Assembly: GCF_011602085.1 (NCBI RefSeq)
Contig: NZ_JAAONY010000002.1
Location: 930,001 to 994,000, forward strand
From: Pseudoteredinibacter isoporae
GTDB lineage: Bacteria > Pseudomonadota > Gammaproteobacteria > Pseudomonadales > Cellvibrionaceae
Direction: 5' to 3'
DNA length: 64,000 nucleotides
Part shown: positions 35,143-44,486 of the stretch, piece after piece
Layout of the letters: every line of letters starts with the position of its first letter
Numbering within the stretch: the stretch's first letter is position 1
Program-made: the position numbers and the translations under genes
The notes under the pieces: generated by a model
Told to the model about the DNA's origin: nothing
The model's input: only the letters and a program-made list of their open reading frames with translations
Databases searched by the model: none

Positions 35143-37509
35143 TTACTGGGCCTTGTTTTGCTTGTCTTCTTCATCGTCGTCGAGGTCCAGCTTGAAGCCT
35201 TCTTCCAGGCCATCATCCAGGTTGATGTCCAGGTCGTCGATGGAGATGGTGTTCATCAGGCCGAAGTCGTCGAAGTTTAGGTTTTCGTCGGTCTTCTCGT
35301 CATCGCTGGAAAGATCTTCCACCTCAGACTCTTCCACATGCAGCATGGGGATGTCTTTGCGATTCCAGCGAGCCACTCCGGTGATCATAGGCTCCATATC
35401 GGCCTCATCCTCTGGAGCTTCGGGCGCTTCCGCAGGCGCCAGGGGTACTTGCACTACCGGCTCATTGTCTTCGACTTCCAGCTCTTCGCGTTTGCGAACA
35501 CGCACAACGGGCTCGTTCGCGGCCACGGCCGGGCTTGGGGAATAAGAAGGCTCTTCACGTTCTTCCGCCGGTTTATTAAAACGATTCAGGAAGCCACCCG
35601 GGCGACGGAAATCCAACCAGGCCAATGCTGCTAATACTGCGGCGACTAACAAGCTCAACCACAGCTTCAAGCTGCTGGAGCTAGCGCTTGAGTCAGCCTG
35701 CAAGGTTATTGTACTGGCGGAATCCGTTTCAGCGGCGCTGGATTTCGCCTGGTCGGCCAGCTGGGCACCCACGCCCTGCCCTTCGTATATATCTTCGCCT
35801 TCGGCGGTGGTTTGCGGTGTTTCTTTGTTAGCCTCTGTGTCAGTTGAAGCGTCTTGAGCCAGGGCAATATCGTCTGTTCGAGTATCCTCTACCGCTTCGG
35901 CACCCAGTAACTCATTGGCATTCGATGCAGGGGCTTGTTGGGTTTCGCTATCGCTCTCGTTGCTGGCCACTTCGGCCGGTAACTCAGTAGGGCTTTCGGT
36001 CTCTGAAGACGTTAGCGTTGCCAACGTGCCATCCAGTGAGCCGTTACCTTCTTTTTGCTGTTCCAATAAGCTGAGGGTTTGTTTCAGCTGCTGCTGGAAG
36101 TGTTCAATTTGTTTGGATTGCAGCAGCACCAGCTCCTGCATAAGCTCGACGCTGTCACTGCTGTCGACGGCGGCGATGCGCTGGCGTAATTCCCGGTTTT
36201 CCAGGTTGAGCTTATCGGTCAGTTCGGAAACCACCTGTATTTGCTGTTTGATGGGCATCTGCTCGGTGGAGGGCAGCTCGCCGTTCAATACCTGCTCTTC
36301 GGTGACATTGGCATCGCTTAAGCGCAAACGCCCATTCACTTCGCTATCCGAAGCTTGCGGATTAACACCATCAAATGCGGAGGCATCGGGCACTTCGGGG
36401 CTGACATCCGAGACGTCTACGGCATTCATACTGACTTTATGGGTCGGCATGGCCGCTTCACCGCGCAACTCCAGTTTGGCGCCCACGCGCAAGCTGTGTT
36501 TGCCACCGGAAAAGGCATCAGGATTTTGCTGATAGATATCGTCGATCACTTTTTGCAGGGCAATGTTCGGATCCTGACGCATTTTTTGCGCCACCTGGGA
36601 CAAGGTATCCCCGGGCTGCACGGTGTAATCAACTTTGGTATTGCTGGCAGCGACTTGAGTTGCAGCAGCAGGTGCGGCTTGAGCCGGAAGATTTTCCAGG
36701 GCCTGTACAGGCTCGTCACGCCACCTTGGCATTTGGGCGTATTCGATTTTGCTTGGCAAACGCAGATTGGCGCCAACCTGCAATTGATCAATTCCGCCTT
36801 CGAACGCCTGGGGATTGCTGCGGTATAAATGATTGGTTACCGCCTGCAGTTGAATATTGCTGTCGATGCGAACCTTCTGGGCGATCTGGGACAGGGTTTG
36901 CCCCGGACGTACACGCCAGTATTCGGCATTATCGCCGCTGCTGATTGGTGCGCTGGGTACTGGACGAGCCACTGCCGGACGAGAGGCTGAACGATTAGCT
37001 TGTCCTTCGTTTATAAGAACCGGGCGGCCGCCAGGTCTGTCGCTTGTGGTTTGGCGGTTCGGCGCGCTGGCGACGGGCGCCTGGATTTGCTGTTGATCTT
37101 TCGGGTCCAGCAACAGACTGTATTCACGATAGCTTTTGCCCGTGGGCCATTCCAGCGCCAGCATAAAATTCAAAAACGGCTCACTCACCGGGCGATCGGT
37201 TGAGAGTTTGATCAGTAGTTTGCCACCTTCGCGCTGGACATCGGTGCGCAGCGGTAATCGAATGGCAACCACATCCACCCCCAAAGCCGCGGCTTCTTCA
37301 GGGTAGATTTGACGTAAACGGATATCTTCAGGGCTGTATTCGCCTTTGGGATCGAGAACTTCAATTTCAGCTTTTAGAGGCTCGCCGAGCCAGCTGCTGT
37401 GTTCGATGGTGCCCAGACCGAGGGCCGCAGCAAGCGTGGGGCTTAGCAGCAGACAGCTTGCCAAACCTGAACGGAAGAGATTGCGGGCGTGCTTTAACTT
37501 AACTTCCAT
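35143..37509 (-). CDS. fimV: FimV-family pilus/polarity protein
   Basis: A 788-residue inner membrane protein. After a signal peptide (LASCLLLSPTLAAA) comes the FimV N-terminal domain (LGLGTIEHSSWLGEPLKAEI, PFLNFMLALEWPTG). Then two LysM peptidoglycan-binding segments follow (WRVRPGQTLSQIAQKV and YTVQPGDTLSQVAQKM), a coiled-coil stretch around ELTDKLNLENRELRQ, a long acidic Ser/Thr-rich linker, one membrane helix (LWLSLLVAAVLAALAWL) and an acidic cytoplasmic tail. FimV of Pseudomonas ends in a TPR domain of about 100 residues; here the protein stops after an Asp-rich segment, so that domain is missing or much reduced. The ATG at 37509 is preferred over an upstream TTG. Confidence 0.88.
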   Translation of the reverse strand: MEVKLKHARNLFRSGLASCLLLSPTLAAALGLGTIEHSSWLGEPLKAEIEVLDPKGEYSPEDIRLRQIYPEEAAALGVDVVAIRLPLRTDVQREGGKLLIKLSTDRPVSEPFLNFMLALEWPTGKSYREYSLLLDPKDQQQIQAPVASAPNRQTTSDRPGGRPVLINEGQANRSASRPAVARPVPSAPISSGDNAEYWRVRPGQTLSQIAQKVRIDSNIQLQAVTNHLYRSNPQAFEGGIDQLQVGANLRLPSKIEYAQMPRWRDEPVQALENLPAQAAPAAATQVAASNTKVDYTVQPGDTLSQVAQKMRQDPNIALQKVIDDIYQQNPDAFSGGKHSLRVGAKLELRGEAAMPTHKVSMNAVDVSDVSPEVPDASAFDGVNPQASDSEVNGRLRLSDANVTEEQVLNGELPSTEQMPIKQQIQVVSELTDKLNLENRELRQRIAAVDSSDSVELMQELVLLQSKQIEHFQQQLKQTLSLLEQQKEGNGSLDGTLATLTSSETESPTELPAEVASNESDSETQQAPASNANELLGAEAVEDTRTDDIALAQDASTDTEANKETPQTTAEGEDIYEGQGVGAQLADQAKSSAAETDSASTITLQADSSASSSSLKLWLSLLVAAVLAALAWLDFRRPGGFLNRFNKPAEEREEPSYSPSPAVAANEPVVRVRKREELEVEDNEPVVQVPLAPAEAPEAPEDEADMEPMITGVARWNRKDIPMLHVEESEVEDLSSDDEKTDENLNFDDFGLMNTISIDDLDINLDDGLEEGFKLDLDDDEEDKQNKAQ

Positions 37510-37807
37510 GTTTTTTCTCAATGAAAAAACCTAAGCTAGCAATTAAATTATTAATAGTATTACCCCTTTCAACCATCCTAGTCGCCGTATTGGCTCAAAT
37601 TAGGATCCGACCTAATAATGCTTCTGTAACCCGTCGAATTTTAGTCAAATGTGAGCTAATTCACAACAAGCGACTTTCCTAGTGATAATTTCACATTTTT
37701 GACTCGAGTTTTGGTCTAAATCCACTACCAAAACCCGATTCACTAGATAAGTATAGCGCCTAATTCCTTTTATGCCTCCCTGCCGCTCTCTTTCTCATCA
37801 ATTTTTA

Positions 37808-39295
37808 CTAACCCAGACTTTGGTAGGATTTTTCGAGCTTTTTCATAGCCTTCTTGCCAAATTCACCAAAACGGGCGTTCAAAGCGTGGCGAATTCGGGC
37901 CCGGCTCATATCAGGCCCCAGCAGCGCCATGGAATCCATTACAGAGAATGACGCGGTGGTTCCCGCAATAGCGATAAACAACGGCGCCAGGAAATCCTTG
38001 AGTTTGATGTCCATTTCGCCGGACAGTGTCTTCAGACAATTGAAGATCTCATCACGCTCCCAATTTCGCAGGGCTTCCAAACGCCACAGGGAGAATTGCA
38101 GAACATGTTTGAGCTGTTCTTCTTCCAGTTTCACCGCGGTAAAGCTCTCTTCATTAATGGTGAGCTGACCCGCCGCCAGGAAACTGGCCAGAGGCGCAAA
38201 ATCGCTCAGGGTGTTCATGCGGCTTTGAGCCAGCGGCAGAACCTTTTCCAGATTCTCGCGATTTAAGGCCCACTCCTGCAGGCGATCGGCCAATTGAGGA
38301 ACGGACAGATCTTCGCGAATCCACAAGCCGTTGAGCCAGGACAATTTTTCCACGTCGAAAATTGGGCCACCCAGACTGACACGCTGGATGTCGAAGTTAT
38401 CCATCATCTGCTGCAAGCTGAACTTTTCACTTTCGTCCGGCATGGACCACCCCATACGACCGAGGTAGTTCAACAAAGCTTCTGGCAAAAAGCCCATGCG
38501 CTGGTAGTACAGAATGCTGGTCGGGTTTTTGCGTTTGCTCAGTTTGGATTTATCCGGATTGCGCAGTAGCGGCAAATGACAAAGCTGCGGCATGTCCCAG
38601 CCAAAGTATTCGTACAGTAATTTGTGTTTGGGTGCGGAATTAATCCACTCTTCACCGCGCAGTACGTGGGTGATCTTCATCAGGTGATCATCCACCACAT
38701 TGGCGAGGTGATAGGTTGGCATGCCGTCTGACTTCAATAGAATCTGGGCATCCACCTGCCCCCAATCCAGTTCGATGGTACCGCGCAGCATATCGTCCAC
38801 CGGGCAGGGGCCCTCGCCTTCCGGCACGATCATGCGAACCACGTAGGGCATACCATCAGCTTCACGCTTGGCCACTTCTTCGTCGGACAGCTTCAGCTCG
38901 CTGGGTTTCAGTGCGGCAAAACCACCGGCTTCACGACGAGCCGCACGCAATTCATCCAGCTCTTCAGGTGTGCGATAACATTTAAAAGCGTGACCGGCGT
39001 CCAGCAATTGCTGGGCATATTCCGCGTAAATGTCCTTGCGCTCGCTTTGGCGATAAGGACCATAATCACCGCCCTTATCCGGGCCTTCTGCCCAATCCAG
39101 GCCCAACCAACGCAGACTGTCGTAAATCGCCTGCTCGGATTCACGGGTAGAACGCTGCTGATCGGTATCTTCGATGCGCAGAATAAACTCACCGCCATGC
39201 TGCTTGGCAAAGCACAGGTTAAACAAAGCAATATAAGCAGTTCCTACATGGGGGTCGCCCGTAGGAGATGGGGCAATACGCGTGCGTACAGTCAT
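37808..39295 (-). CDS. gltX: Glutamyl-tRNA synthetase
   Basis: A 495-residue class I aminoacyl-tRNA synthetase that charges tRNA-Glu. The HIGH-type motif is in [14 protein letters not shown] near the N-terminus, and [10 protein letters not shown] is the KMSKS motif; [11 protein letters not shown] and the C-terminal anticodon-binding helices follow the family. The ATG at 39295 gives the usual [12 protein letters not shown] start; the frame extends 13 codons further without support. Downstream on the same strand is fimV, separated by 298 bases. Confidence 0.96.
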   Translation of the reverse strand: MTVRTRIAPSPTGDPHVGTAYIALFNLCFAKQHGGEFILRIEDTDQQRSTRESEQAIYDSLRWLGLDWAEGPDKGGDYGPYRQSERKDIYAEYAQQLLDAGHAFKCYRTPEELDELRAARREAGGFAALKPSELKLSDEEVAKREADGMPYVVRMIVPEGEGPCPVDDMLRGTIELDWGQVDAQILLKSDGMPTYHLANVVDDHLMKITHVLRGEEWINSAPKHKLLYEYFGWDMPQLCHLPLLRNPDKSKLSKRKNPTSILYYQRMGFLPEALLNYLGRMGWSMPDESEKFSLQQMMDNFDIQRVSLGGPIFDVEKLSWLNGLWIREDLSVPQLADRLQEWALNRENLEKVLPLAQSRMNTLSDFAPLASFLAAGQLTINEESFTAVKLEEEQLKHVLQFSLWRLEALRNWERDEIFNCLKTLSGEMDIKLKDFLAPLFIAIAGTTASFSVMDSMALLGPDMSRARIRHALNARFGEFGKKAMKKLEKSYQSLG

Positions 39296-39540
39296 GGTGT
39301 AAATTTCCGAAATACGCCCAGTTGCATGGGCCAATCAAATAGGGCAGCGAGAGGCTGCGTATAAAGGGCGGGATTATACTGCAACGGCTGCCAATTCGTT
39401 AGCGCTCACGCGCCGTGATGCTCAGGAAAAGACAAGGATCAAATGCTCGATGGCGCTTCGTGCTATCATCCGCCGTCTTATACAAAAGCGCTGAACACCT
39501 CGACGGCGACAATCACTGAGAACACCAAGGAAGCTGTACC

Positions 39541-40464
39541 ATTAATACCGCCACACAAAACGACGCTCCAGGCAAACCAAAACTGCTGCTCATTTGCAAT
39601 CCGATTTCCGGCTACAGCGATAAAGATTGGCTGAATGCATTATGCGACCGCTTGGATCGCGAGGGTTATCCCTGGCAGCGTTACGACACCCAAGCCGGTG
39701 GCGATGCGACGCGTTTTCTGGCCGACGAAGAATGGTACGCCGATCTGATTATTGTGGCCGGCGGTGATGGCACCATTAATGAGGTGGCGGCAGGTTTGTA
39801 TGCGGCTGGGCAATTGGAGGTTCCGGTTCTGGCCTTGTCGACCGGGACCGCCAATGTTCTGGCTCGAGAGCTCAGAATTAATGGCTTGGCCAGCACCACT
39901 AAAATCGACAAGATTATGCAGCTGATTGCCGAGCGCCCTACCCGCCGTATTCACCTGCCGTTGATTAACGGCAAAGTGATGTTACTCATGGCCGGTGTTG
40001 GCTTTGACGCCTGGGTGGTACACAGCCTCGATTCCGATTTGAAAAAACGCATGGGCAAACTTGCCTATGTGGTCTCTATGCTAAAACAGCTACCGAAAGC
40101 GAGCCGTCGGCTGTATCGCCTGATCAGTGATGGTCAAAGCCAAACCGTGAACGCGGCCATCATCAGTAATGGGCGTTTTTATGCAGGCTCTTACACCCTG
40201 TGTCCAAAAGGTTTGCTGGAGAATCAGGAGCTGATCATCACCACCATCAGTGGGAATACTCTGCAATTTATTCTGGCTCTGTGTGCTATGCCTTTGGGCT
40301 TGGTGCATAAATGCCCCGGTGTTGAGCAGTTCAGTGCCCAGGAGGTCGCCATTGACTCGGTCGATGGCAGCGACGAGCCCGTGCAACTGGACGGTGATGA
40401 CTTTGGCCTATTGCCTTGCACCATCAGCTGCAGCAAACACAGCATGTTGTTTCTCCATCGTTAA
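39541..40464 (+). CDS. Diacylglycerol/lipid kinase family protein, apparent ATT start
   Basis: A 307-residue lipid kinase of the DAGK catalytic family. Motifs: LLLICNPISGYSDKDW at the start of the fold, the nucleotide-binding IIVAGGDGTINEVAAGL, LSTGTANVLARELRI, GVGFDAWVVHSL and the end region VDGSDEPVQLDGD. The conserved beginning lies upstream of the first standard start codon (TTG at 39652), which would remove the ICNP element. The frame is open back to a TGA just before and contains no ATG or GTG, but an ATT at 39541 has AAGGAAG seven bases ahead and gives a normal-length protein. Such ATT starts are known for infC and pcnB. Confidence 0.82.
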   Translation: MNTATQNDAPGKPKLLLICNPISGYSDKDWLNALCDRLDREGYPWQRYDTQAGGDATRFLADEEWYADLIIVAGGDGTINEVAAGLYAAGQLEVPVLALSTGTANVLARELRINGLASTTKIDKIMQLIAERPTRRIHLPLINGKVMLLMAGVGFDAWVVHSLDSDLKKRMGKLAYVVSMLKQLPKASRRLYRLISDGQSQTVNAAIISNGRFYAGSYTLCPKGLLENQELIITTISGNTLQFILALCAMPLGLVHKCPGVEQFSAQEVAIDSVDGSDEPVQLDGDDFGLLPCTISCSKHSMLFLHR

Positions 40465-40918
40465 GCGCTCAGGCTTACACGCCACAATACGCTAAAAGCG
40501 CTCTCAACGGTCTCACCGCACCGATGCCCAAGGCCCTAAGTGTCTGAAAATTGGGATAAAAGGGGTTATTGCCCTGTAAAGGCACCCGTTCGTCAGAACT
40601 TACGGGTCTTTTCTGATCAATTACTTAGATCAATCTTCTATAAGCTCGCAGCCCATCTATGCTTAATTTTCTTAAAGTGGCGGTTTTTTGAGCTGACAAA
40701 ATTTCTAATGTTAGTGTTTACTACGGCAGAAAGGAAAGAAATGTAAAGAGTTCCCTCCGTTTCAAAAAAAACCATAAAAAATGCTTATTTTTCATACGGC
40801 TAATTTAGCGTTTTTTGCGCTAAACCATTGGGCAAAAATAGCTTCTAAACTGTTAGTGAAGGTCGCACAATGACCTTGCAACATTGTCGCCAAGGGGTAT
40901 TTGGCGAGGGAGGTTAAA
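40465..40918. other. Gap with small hairpin, promoter region
   Basis: No gene I can support. The hairpin TTTAGCG-ttttttg-CGCTAAA lies at 40804-40824. A GTG-started frame at 40540-40746 has no supporting features. The region probably holds the promoter of the small secreted protein that follows. Confidence 0.4.
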
Positions 40919-41332
40919 ATGCGTAGACAACTCATAAGCTATTGGTTTTTACCATCGCTGTGCCTGTGTTTTGCAGCCAGCACTTATGCGGAAACCTACT
41001 CAGATACATGGCAAGACGAAGCGCTGTTCAGCATGAGCAATGAAGAGCTGCAGGCGGCCGCTGAAAACAAACGCAAAGCCGAGATGAGCCACACTCATCA
41101 AGCCTTGAATTATCAGTGGATGGCGCAACACGCCAATGAGTCTGGCCCGAAGCGCAGCAACAAAGCGCTGAAAAAAATGTTTAAGAATCATTTTAAACAG
41201 TACTGGGTAGAAAGCCGCTCAAAGAAGAAGAGCTATTCTTCAGGTGAAAAAGCCAAAACCGGCAAAACCAACTACGGTTTAAAAATGTCTGGCGATACCG
41301 TGAAGTTAGCCTTTGAACATCGCTTCTTCTAA
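40919..41332 (+). CDS. Small secreted hypothetical protein
   Basis: A 137-residue protein from the ATG at 40919, which has GGGAGG six bases upstream. A signal peptide (FLPSLCLCFAASTYA) is followed by a charged helical region (MSNEELQAAAENKRKAEM), a Lys-rich stretch and a short C-terminal beta-like strand ending in FEHRFF, with the terminal aromatic of outer membrane proteins. It may be a periplasmic or outer-membrane-associated protein. No family is recognised. Confidence 0.7.
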   Translation: MRRQLISYWFLPSLCLCFAASTYAETYSDTWQDEALFSMSNEELQAAAENKRKAEMSHTHQALNYQWMAQHANESGPKRSNKALKKMFKNHFKQYWVESRSKKKSYSSGEKAKTGKTNYGLKMSGDTVKLAFEHRFF

Positions 41333-41362
41333 ACGCTGAATATTCGAATACGACCCTCTTCC

Positions 41363-41422
41363 GGTCTGGACGGCTCTGACATTAGTCCACTAATCATCAC
41401 TCCTCAAGAGCCATTCCAGACC
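41363..41422. repeat. Nested inverted repeat between two genes
   Basis: GGTCTGGACGGCTCT (41363-41377) pairs with AGAGCCATTCCAGACC (41407-41422) with one or two mismatches. The loop itself holds ATTAGT-cc-ACTAAT (41381-41394). It may end transcription of the preceding gene or form a structured leader for the RDD gene. Confidence 0.6.
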
Positions 41423-41480
41423 TTCTAACGAAAATTCTCATACTTTGCTACACTGCGCCTTTTTCTTTTGGCGCATTACT

Positions 41481-41945
41481 ATGTCTGAAACCACCTCCGA
41501 GCCCCTGCCACCCGCCGTGCTGTGGAAACGTTTGCTCGCCATCGTATACGACAGCCTGATTTACATGGCCCTGGCCATGGCTTACACCGCGCTGGTGCTG
41601 TTTATCCAGGTACAGATCAGTGGCGAACCTGCGCCAGGAGAACGCGCTTCAATGGGCACTTTAGGTTTTATCGGTCTGGTGTTTTTTCTGAGTAGTTTCT
41701 GCAGCTTTTGCTGGCGCGCCAAAGGCGGCCAAACCCTGGGCATGAAAGCCTGGCGGTTAATTCTGGTAAACGAAGAAGGTAAAAAACCAAGCTGGGGACA
41801 ATGCTATATACGCTGCCTGTTGGCACCCATCATGTTTTGTCTTGGTGGTATTGGTTATTTTTACGCACTGATCGATAAAGAGTCCCGCACGCTGCATGAT
41901 ATTTTCAGCAAGACGCGAATGTTGCAGCTGCCCAAGAGCAAGTAA
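41481..41945 (+). CDS. RDD family membrane protein
   Basis: A 154-residue inner membrane protein with the RDD pattern: VLWKRLLAIVYDSLIYMALAM (R and D in the first helix), a second helix TLGFIGLVFFLSSFCSFCW, AKGGQTLGMKAWRL, and DKESRTLHDIFSKTRML at the end. RDD proteins are thought to be transporters or accessory membrane proteins; some act as sodium/proton antiporters. The ATG at 41481 removes an upstream extension with no support. It converges on lptG with a shared terminator between. Confidence 0.88.
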   Translation: MSETTSEPLPPAVLWKRLLAIVYDSLIYMALAMAYTALVLFIQVQISGEPAPGERASMGTLGFIGLVFFLSSFCSFCWRAKGGQTLGMKAWRLILVNEEGKKPSWGQCYIRCLLAPIMFCLGGIGYFYALIDKESRTLHDIFSKTRMLQLPKSK

Positions 41946-41984
41946 GCTCAACTCAGTAGCGACTCTACCAAAGTATCATAAAAG

Positions 41985-42012
41985 AAAAAGGGCGCTGTTC
42001 AGCGCCCTTTTT
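41985..42012. terminator. Bidirectional terminator between RDD gene and lptG
   Basis: AAAAAGGGCGCTG-tt-CAGCGCCCTTTTT, a strong hairpin with A-run and T-run on both sides, placed between two convergent genes. Confidence 0.92.
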
Positions 42013-42042
42013 CTTTTTGCTTCTCAAAGCATTTAAAGACTG

Positions 42043-43107
42043 CTAGTTGGCTTTTCGCAATAACAATAATCCTATCACCGCACAAATCACTATCGGTATT
42101 GCCACCGCAATAACCGGAGCAAAGCCAAACACCAGACTGGAGGGGCCAAGCAAATCCTGTGAGGTTCTGAAAATAATACCCACCAGAACACCGGTAAAAA
42201 TTCGGTAGCCCATGGTGGTTTCGCGCAGTGGACCGAAAATAAAACTGACCGCAATCAATACCAAACTGGCCGTTGCCAATGGCTGTAAGACTTTTTGCCA
42301 GAAGGCCAGACGATATTGGCTGGCATCCAGCCCCTGCTGGCTTAAGTATTCGGTATAGCGGTATAAATCATTAATCGATAAACCATCGGGGCTGAGAACC
42401 AACAGAGACAATAACGCTGGTGTTAATTCGGTTTCCCATTTGCGGGTTTGAAAATATTTTTGCACAAGGTGAGAGCCGTTCGCCGCAAAGCTGGAAACGT
42501 TTGCCTTTTCTTCCAGCCAATGATCGCCCTGAAAGGTCGCACGATCCGCAAAACTGGAGGACAGCATCTGGCCTTCTGAATCGAACTGGTAGCGGGTAAC
42601 GCCCATTAAAACGCCACCGGGCAATACCGTGTTTGCGTGCACGTATTCGTTGCCATCACGATTCCACATGCCTTTATCGTCCAGTGCGAGCCCCCGTCCC
42701 AAGGCAACCGAGCGGCGACTTTCTGCGGCTTGTTCGGTGTAAGGGGTAACGTACTCGCCGAGTAGCAAGCCCAAAACAATAAACAACAAGACCGGTTTAA
42801 GCACCGCAATCGTAATACGCGCAACAGTGACGCCCGCCGCGCGCATAACAACCAGTTCGCTGGAACTTGCCAGAATACCCAGGCCAATCAAACAACCCAC
42901 CAGAGACGAAAAGGGAATGTACTCAATAATTCGGCGGGGAATGGTGAGCCCGACATAAATCAGCACTTCGGTAAAATTGTAATCGCCGCGCATATCGCCC
43001 AACTGATCCACCAGCGCAGAAATCACATCCAGCGCGAGAATCACCAGCAGCACCATCGCCACGGCCCCAATAACGGATTTGGCGATATACCAACTAAGCT
43101 GCAACAT
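42043..43107 (-). CDS. lptG: LPS export ABC transporter permease LptG
   Basis: A 354-residue inner membrane permease of the YjgP/YjgQ family that, with LptF and LptB, extracts lipopolysaccharide from the inner membrane. Six helices are visible, three at each end around a periplasmic domain: VLLVILALDVISALVDQLGD, the coupling helix region LVVMRAAGVTVARI, and the C-terminal helices ending ICAVIGLLLLRKAN. The start has GGAGG five bases upstream and overlaps the lptF end by 14 bases, so the pair is one transcript. Confidence 0.93.
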   Translation of the reverse strand: MLQLSWYIAKSVIGAVAMVLLVILALDVISALVDQLGDMRGDYNFTEVLIYVGLTIPRRIIEYIPFSSLVGCLIGLGILASSSELVVMRAAGVTVARITIAVLKPVLLFIVLGLLLGEYVTPYTEQAAESRRSVALGRGLALDDKGMWNRDGNEYVHANTVLPGGVLMGVTRYQFDSEGQMLSSSFADRATFQGDHWLEEKANVSSFAANGSHLVQKYFQTRKWETELTPALLSLLVLSPDGLSINDLYRYTEYLSQQGLDASQYRLAFWQKVLQPLATASLVLIAVSFIFGPLRETTMGYRIFTGVLVGIIFRTSQDLLGPSSLVFGFAPVIAVAIPIVICAVIGLLLLRKAN

Positions 43108-44212
43108 GATCGGCCTCCTGGCTGTCAGGTTTGTAACTCAGTTTGCGTATCCAGTCCGGCCAGTACAGCAGCAGTGCAGCAATCAATAAAAAGATTCCGT
43201 GTACTCCCCAGATCGCCAGCCACACAGAGACTTTTCCGTCTTCGGCCATGCCACGAGCGGCATTGAGGGACACCAGATAAATAATGTAGAGCAAGATGGC
43301 AGGGATCATTTTTACGTAACGGCCCTGGCGGGGGTTTGTTTTGCTCAATGGCACCGCCAGCAAACTTACGATGATCACCAGAACCGGCAGGGAAAAACGC
43401 CAATGCAAGGTGGCAATATCCGATGTGGCATCCGAGCCCATCAATTCTACTGTTGTTTTGCGATCGGCCTTGCGCGGAATAATCGCGCCGGGGTCATCCA
43501 CGTGCAGGTATTGGCCCTGCTCATCGAACTTTGTCACGGTATAGGATTGGTGCCCCGGCTTGCCTTCGTAACGATAACCATCGTTCAACACCAAATAACG
43601 CTGACCAAATTCCGGATGGTCCAACTGTCGGCCCTCTTTCGCCTTAAGTACACCAACATCACCTTTACTGCTGGCTTGGCCAGCCATAAAAACCTGCTGC
43701 ATTTGTTTGCGATCTTCACTCAGGTTCTCGGTATAACTGACGGCGCCACTGCGACTGAGCGACATAAATCGTCCCGGACTTAGGCCATCGAACTCACTGC
43801 GTTTTTTCTGTTCATTAAGAATCAGCTCGGTTCGATCCACACCCATTGGGGTGACGACAAGCGCCAGCAGGGCAACAAAGGCCGCTACCAATACCGCAGG
43901 AATCAAGGTCAGACGGGTCAGTTGCCCCTGACTGAAACCGCAAGCCGACAGCACGGTCATTTCGCTTTCCATATACAGGCGGCCATAGGCCAGCAAAATT
44001 CCGATAAACAAACCCAAAGGCAATACCAGCTCTAAAAAACCAGGGAGACGAAATACCATAATGGAAAACAGCACATCAGCATCCAGCTGGCCGGCGGCAG
44101 CCTGAGCCAGGTACTTCACAAAACGTCCGCTCATGGTAATCAGCAGCAGCACACTGCTCACTGCCAACATGGTGTACATGACCTCGCGGGTCAGGTAACG
44201 AAAAATAATCAC
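43094..44212 (-). CDS. lptF: LPS export ABC transporter permease LptF
   Basis: A 372-residue partner of LptG. It begins IIFRYLTREVMYTMLAVS, has the coupling segment SEMTVLSACGFSQGQL, a periplasmic beta-jellyroll part (about residues 130-260) and C-terminal helices. The start is a GTG at 44212 with AGGA six bases ahead. It is divergent from pepA, the common arrangement in gammaproteobacteria. Confidence 0.93.
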   Translation of the reverse strand: MIIFRYLTREVMYTMLAVSSVLLLITMSGRFVKYLAQAAAGQLDADVLFSIMVFRLPGFLELVLPLGLFIGILLAYGRLYMESEMTVLSACGFSQGQLTRLTLIPAVLVAAFVALLALVVTPMGVDRTELILNEQKKRSEFDGLSPGRFMSLSRSGAVSYTENLSEDRKQMQQVFMAGQASSKGDVGVLKAKEGRQLDHPEFGQRYLVLNDGYRYEGKPGHQSYTVTKFDEQGQYLHVDDPGAIIPRKADRKTTVELMGSDATSDIATLHWRFSLPVLVIIVSLLAVPLSKTNPRQGRYVKMIPAILLYIIYLVSLNAARGMAEDGKVSVWLAIWGVHGIFLLIAALLLYWPDWIRKLSYKPDSQEADHVAA

Positions 44213-44486
44213 TCGCTGTCCTTTCTTGGGTGTTGCTTAGGCTTGGGCGTTGCTTAGGGTCTTATACAGGCCACTTTTTCAAAGCACTTCGACAAGCAAA
44301 GCGCGACTTTGATCCCGAGTATGGGGATCTGGCTCAGTTATGCGTCTTGGTAGACATAGGGCGAAAATGCTAAAGTGTCAGCTTTGCTTGTTGCGCATTT
44401 ACGTGGCAGACGCCTCAGCCGACATGGCCTAAACTCTAATTTTGTCTATTATCCAGCAAACAGGATACTTTGTCTCGGAATTCAAC

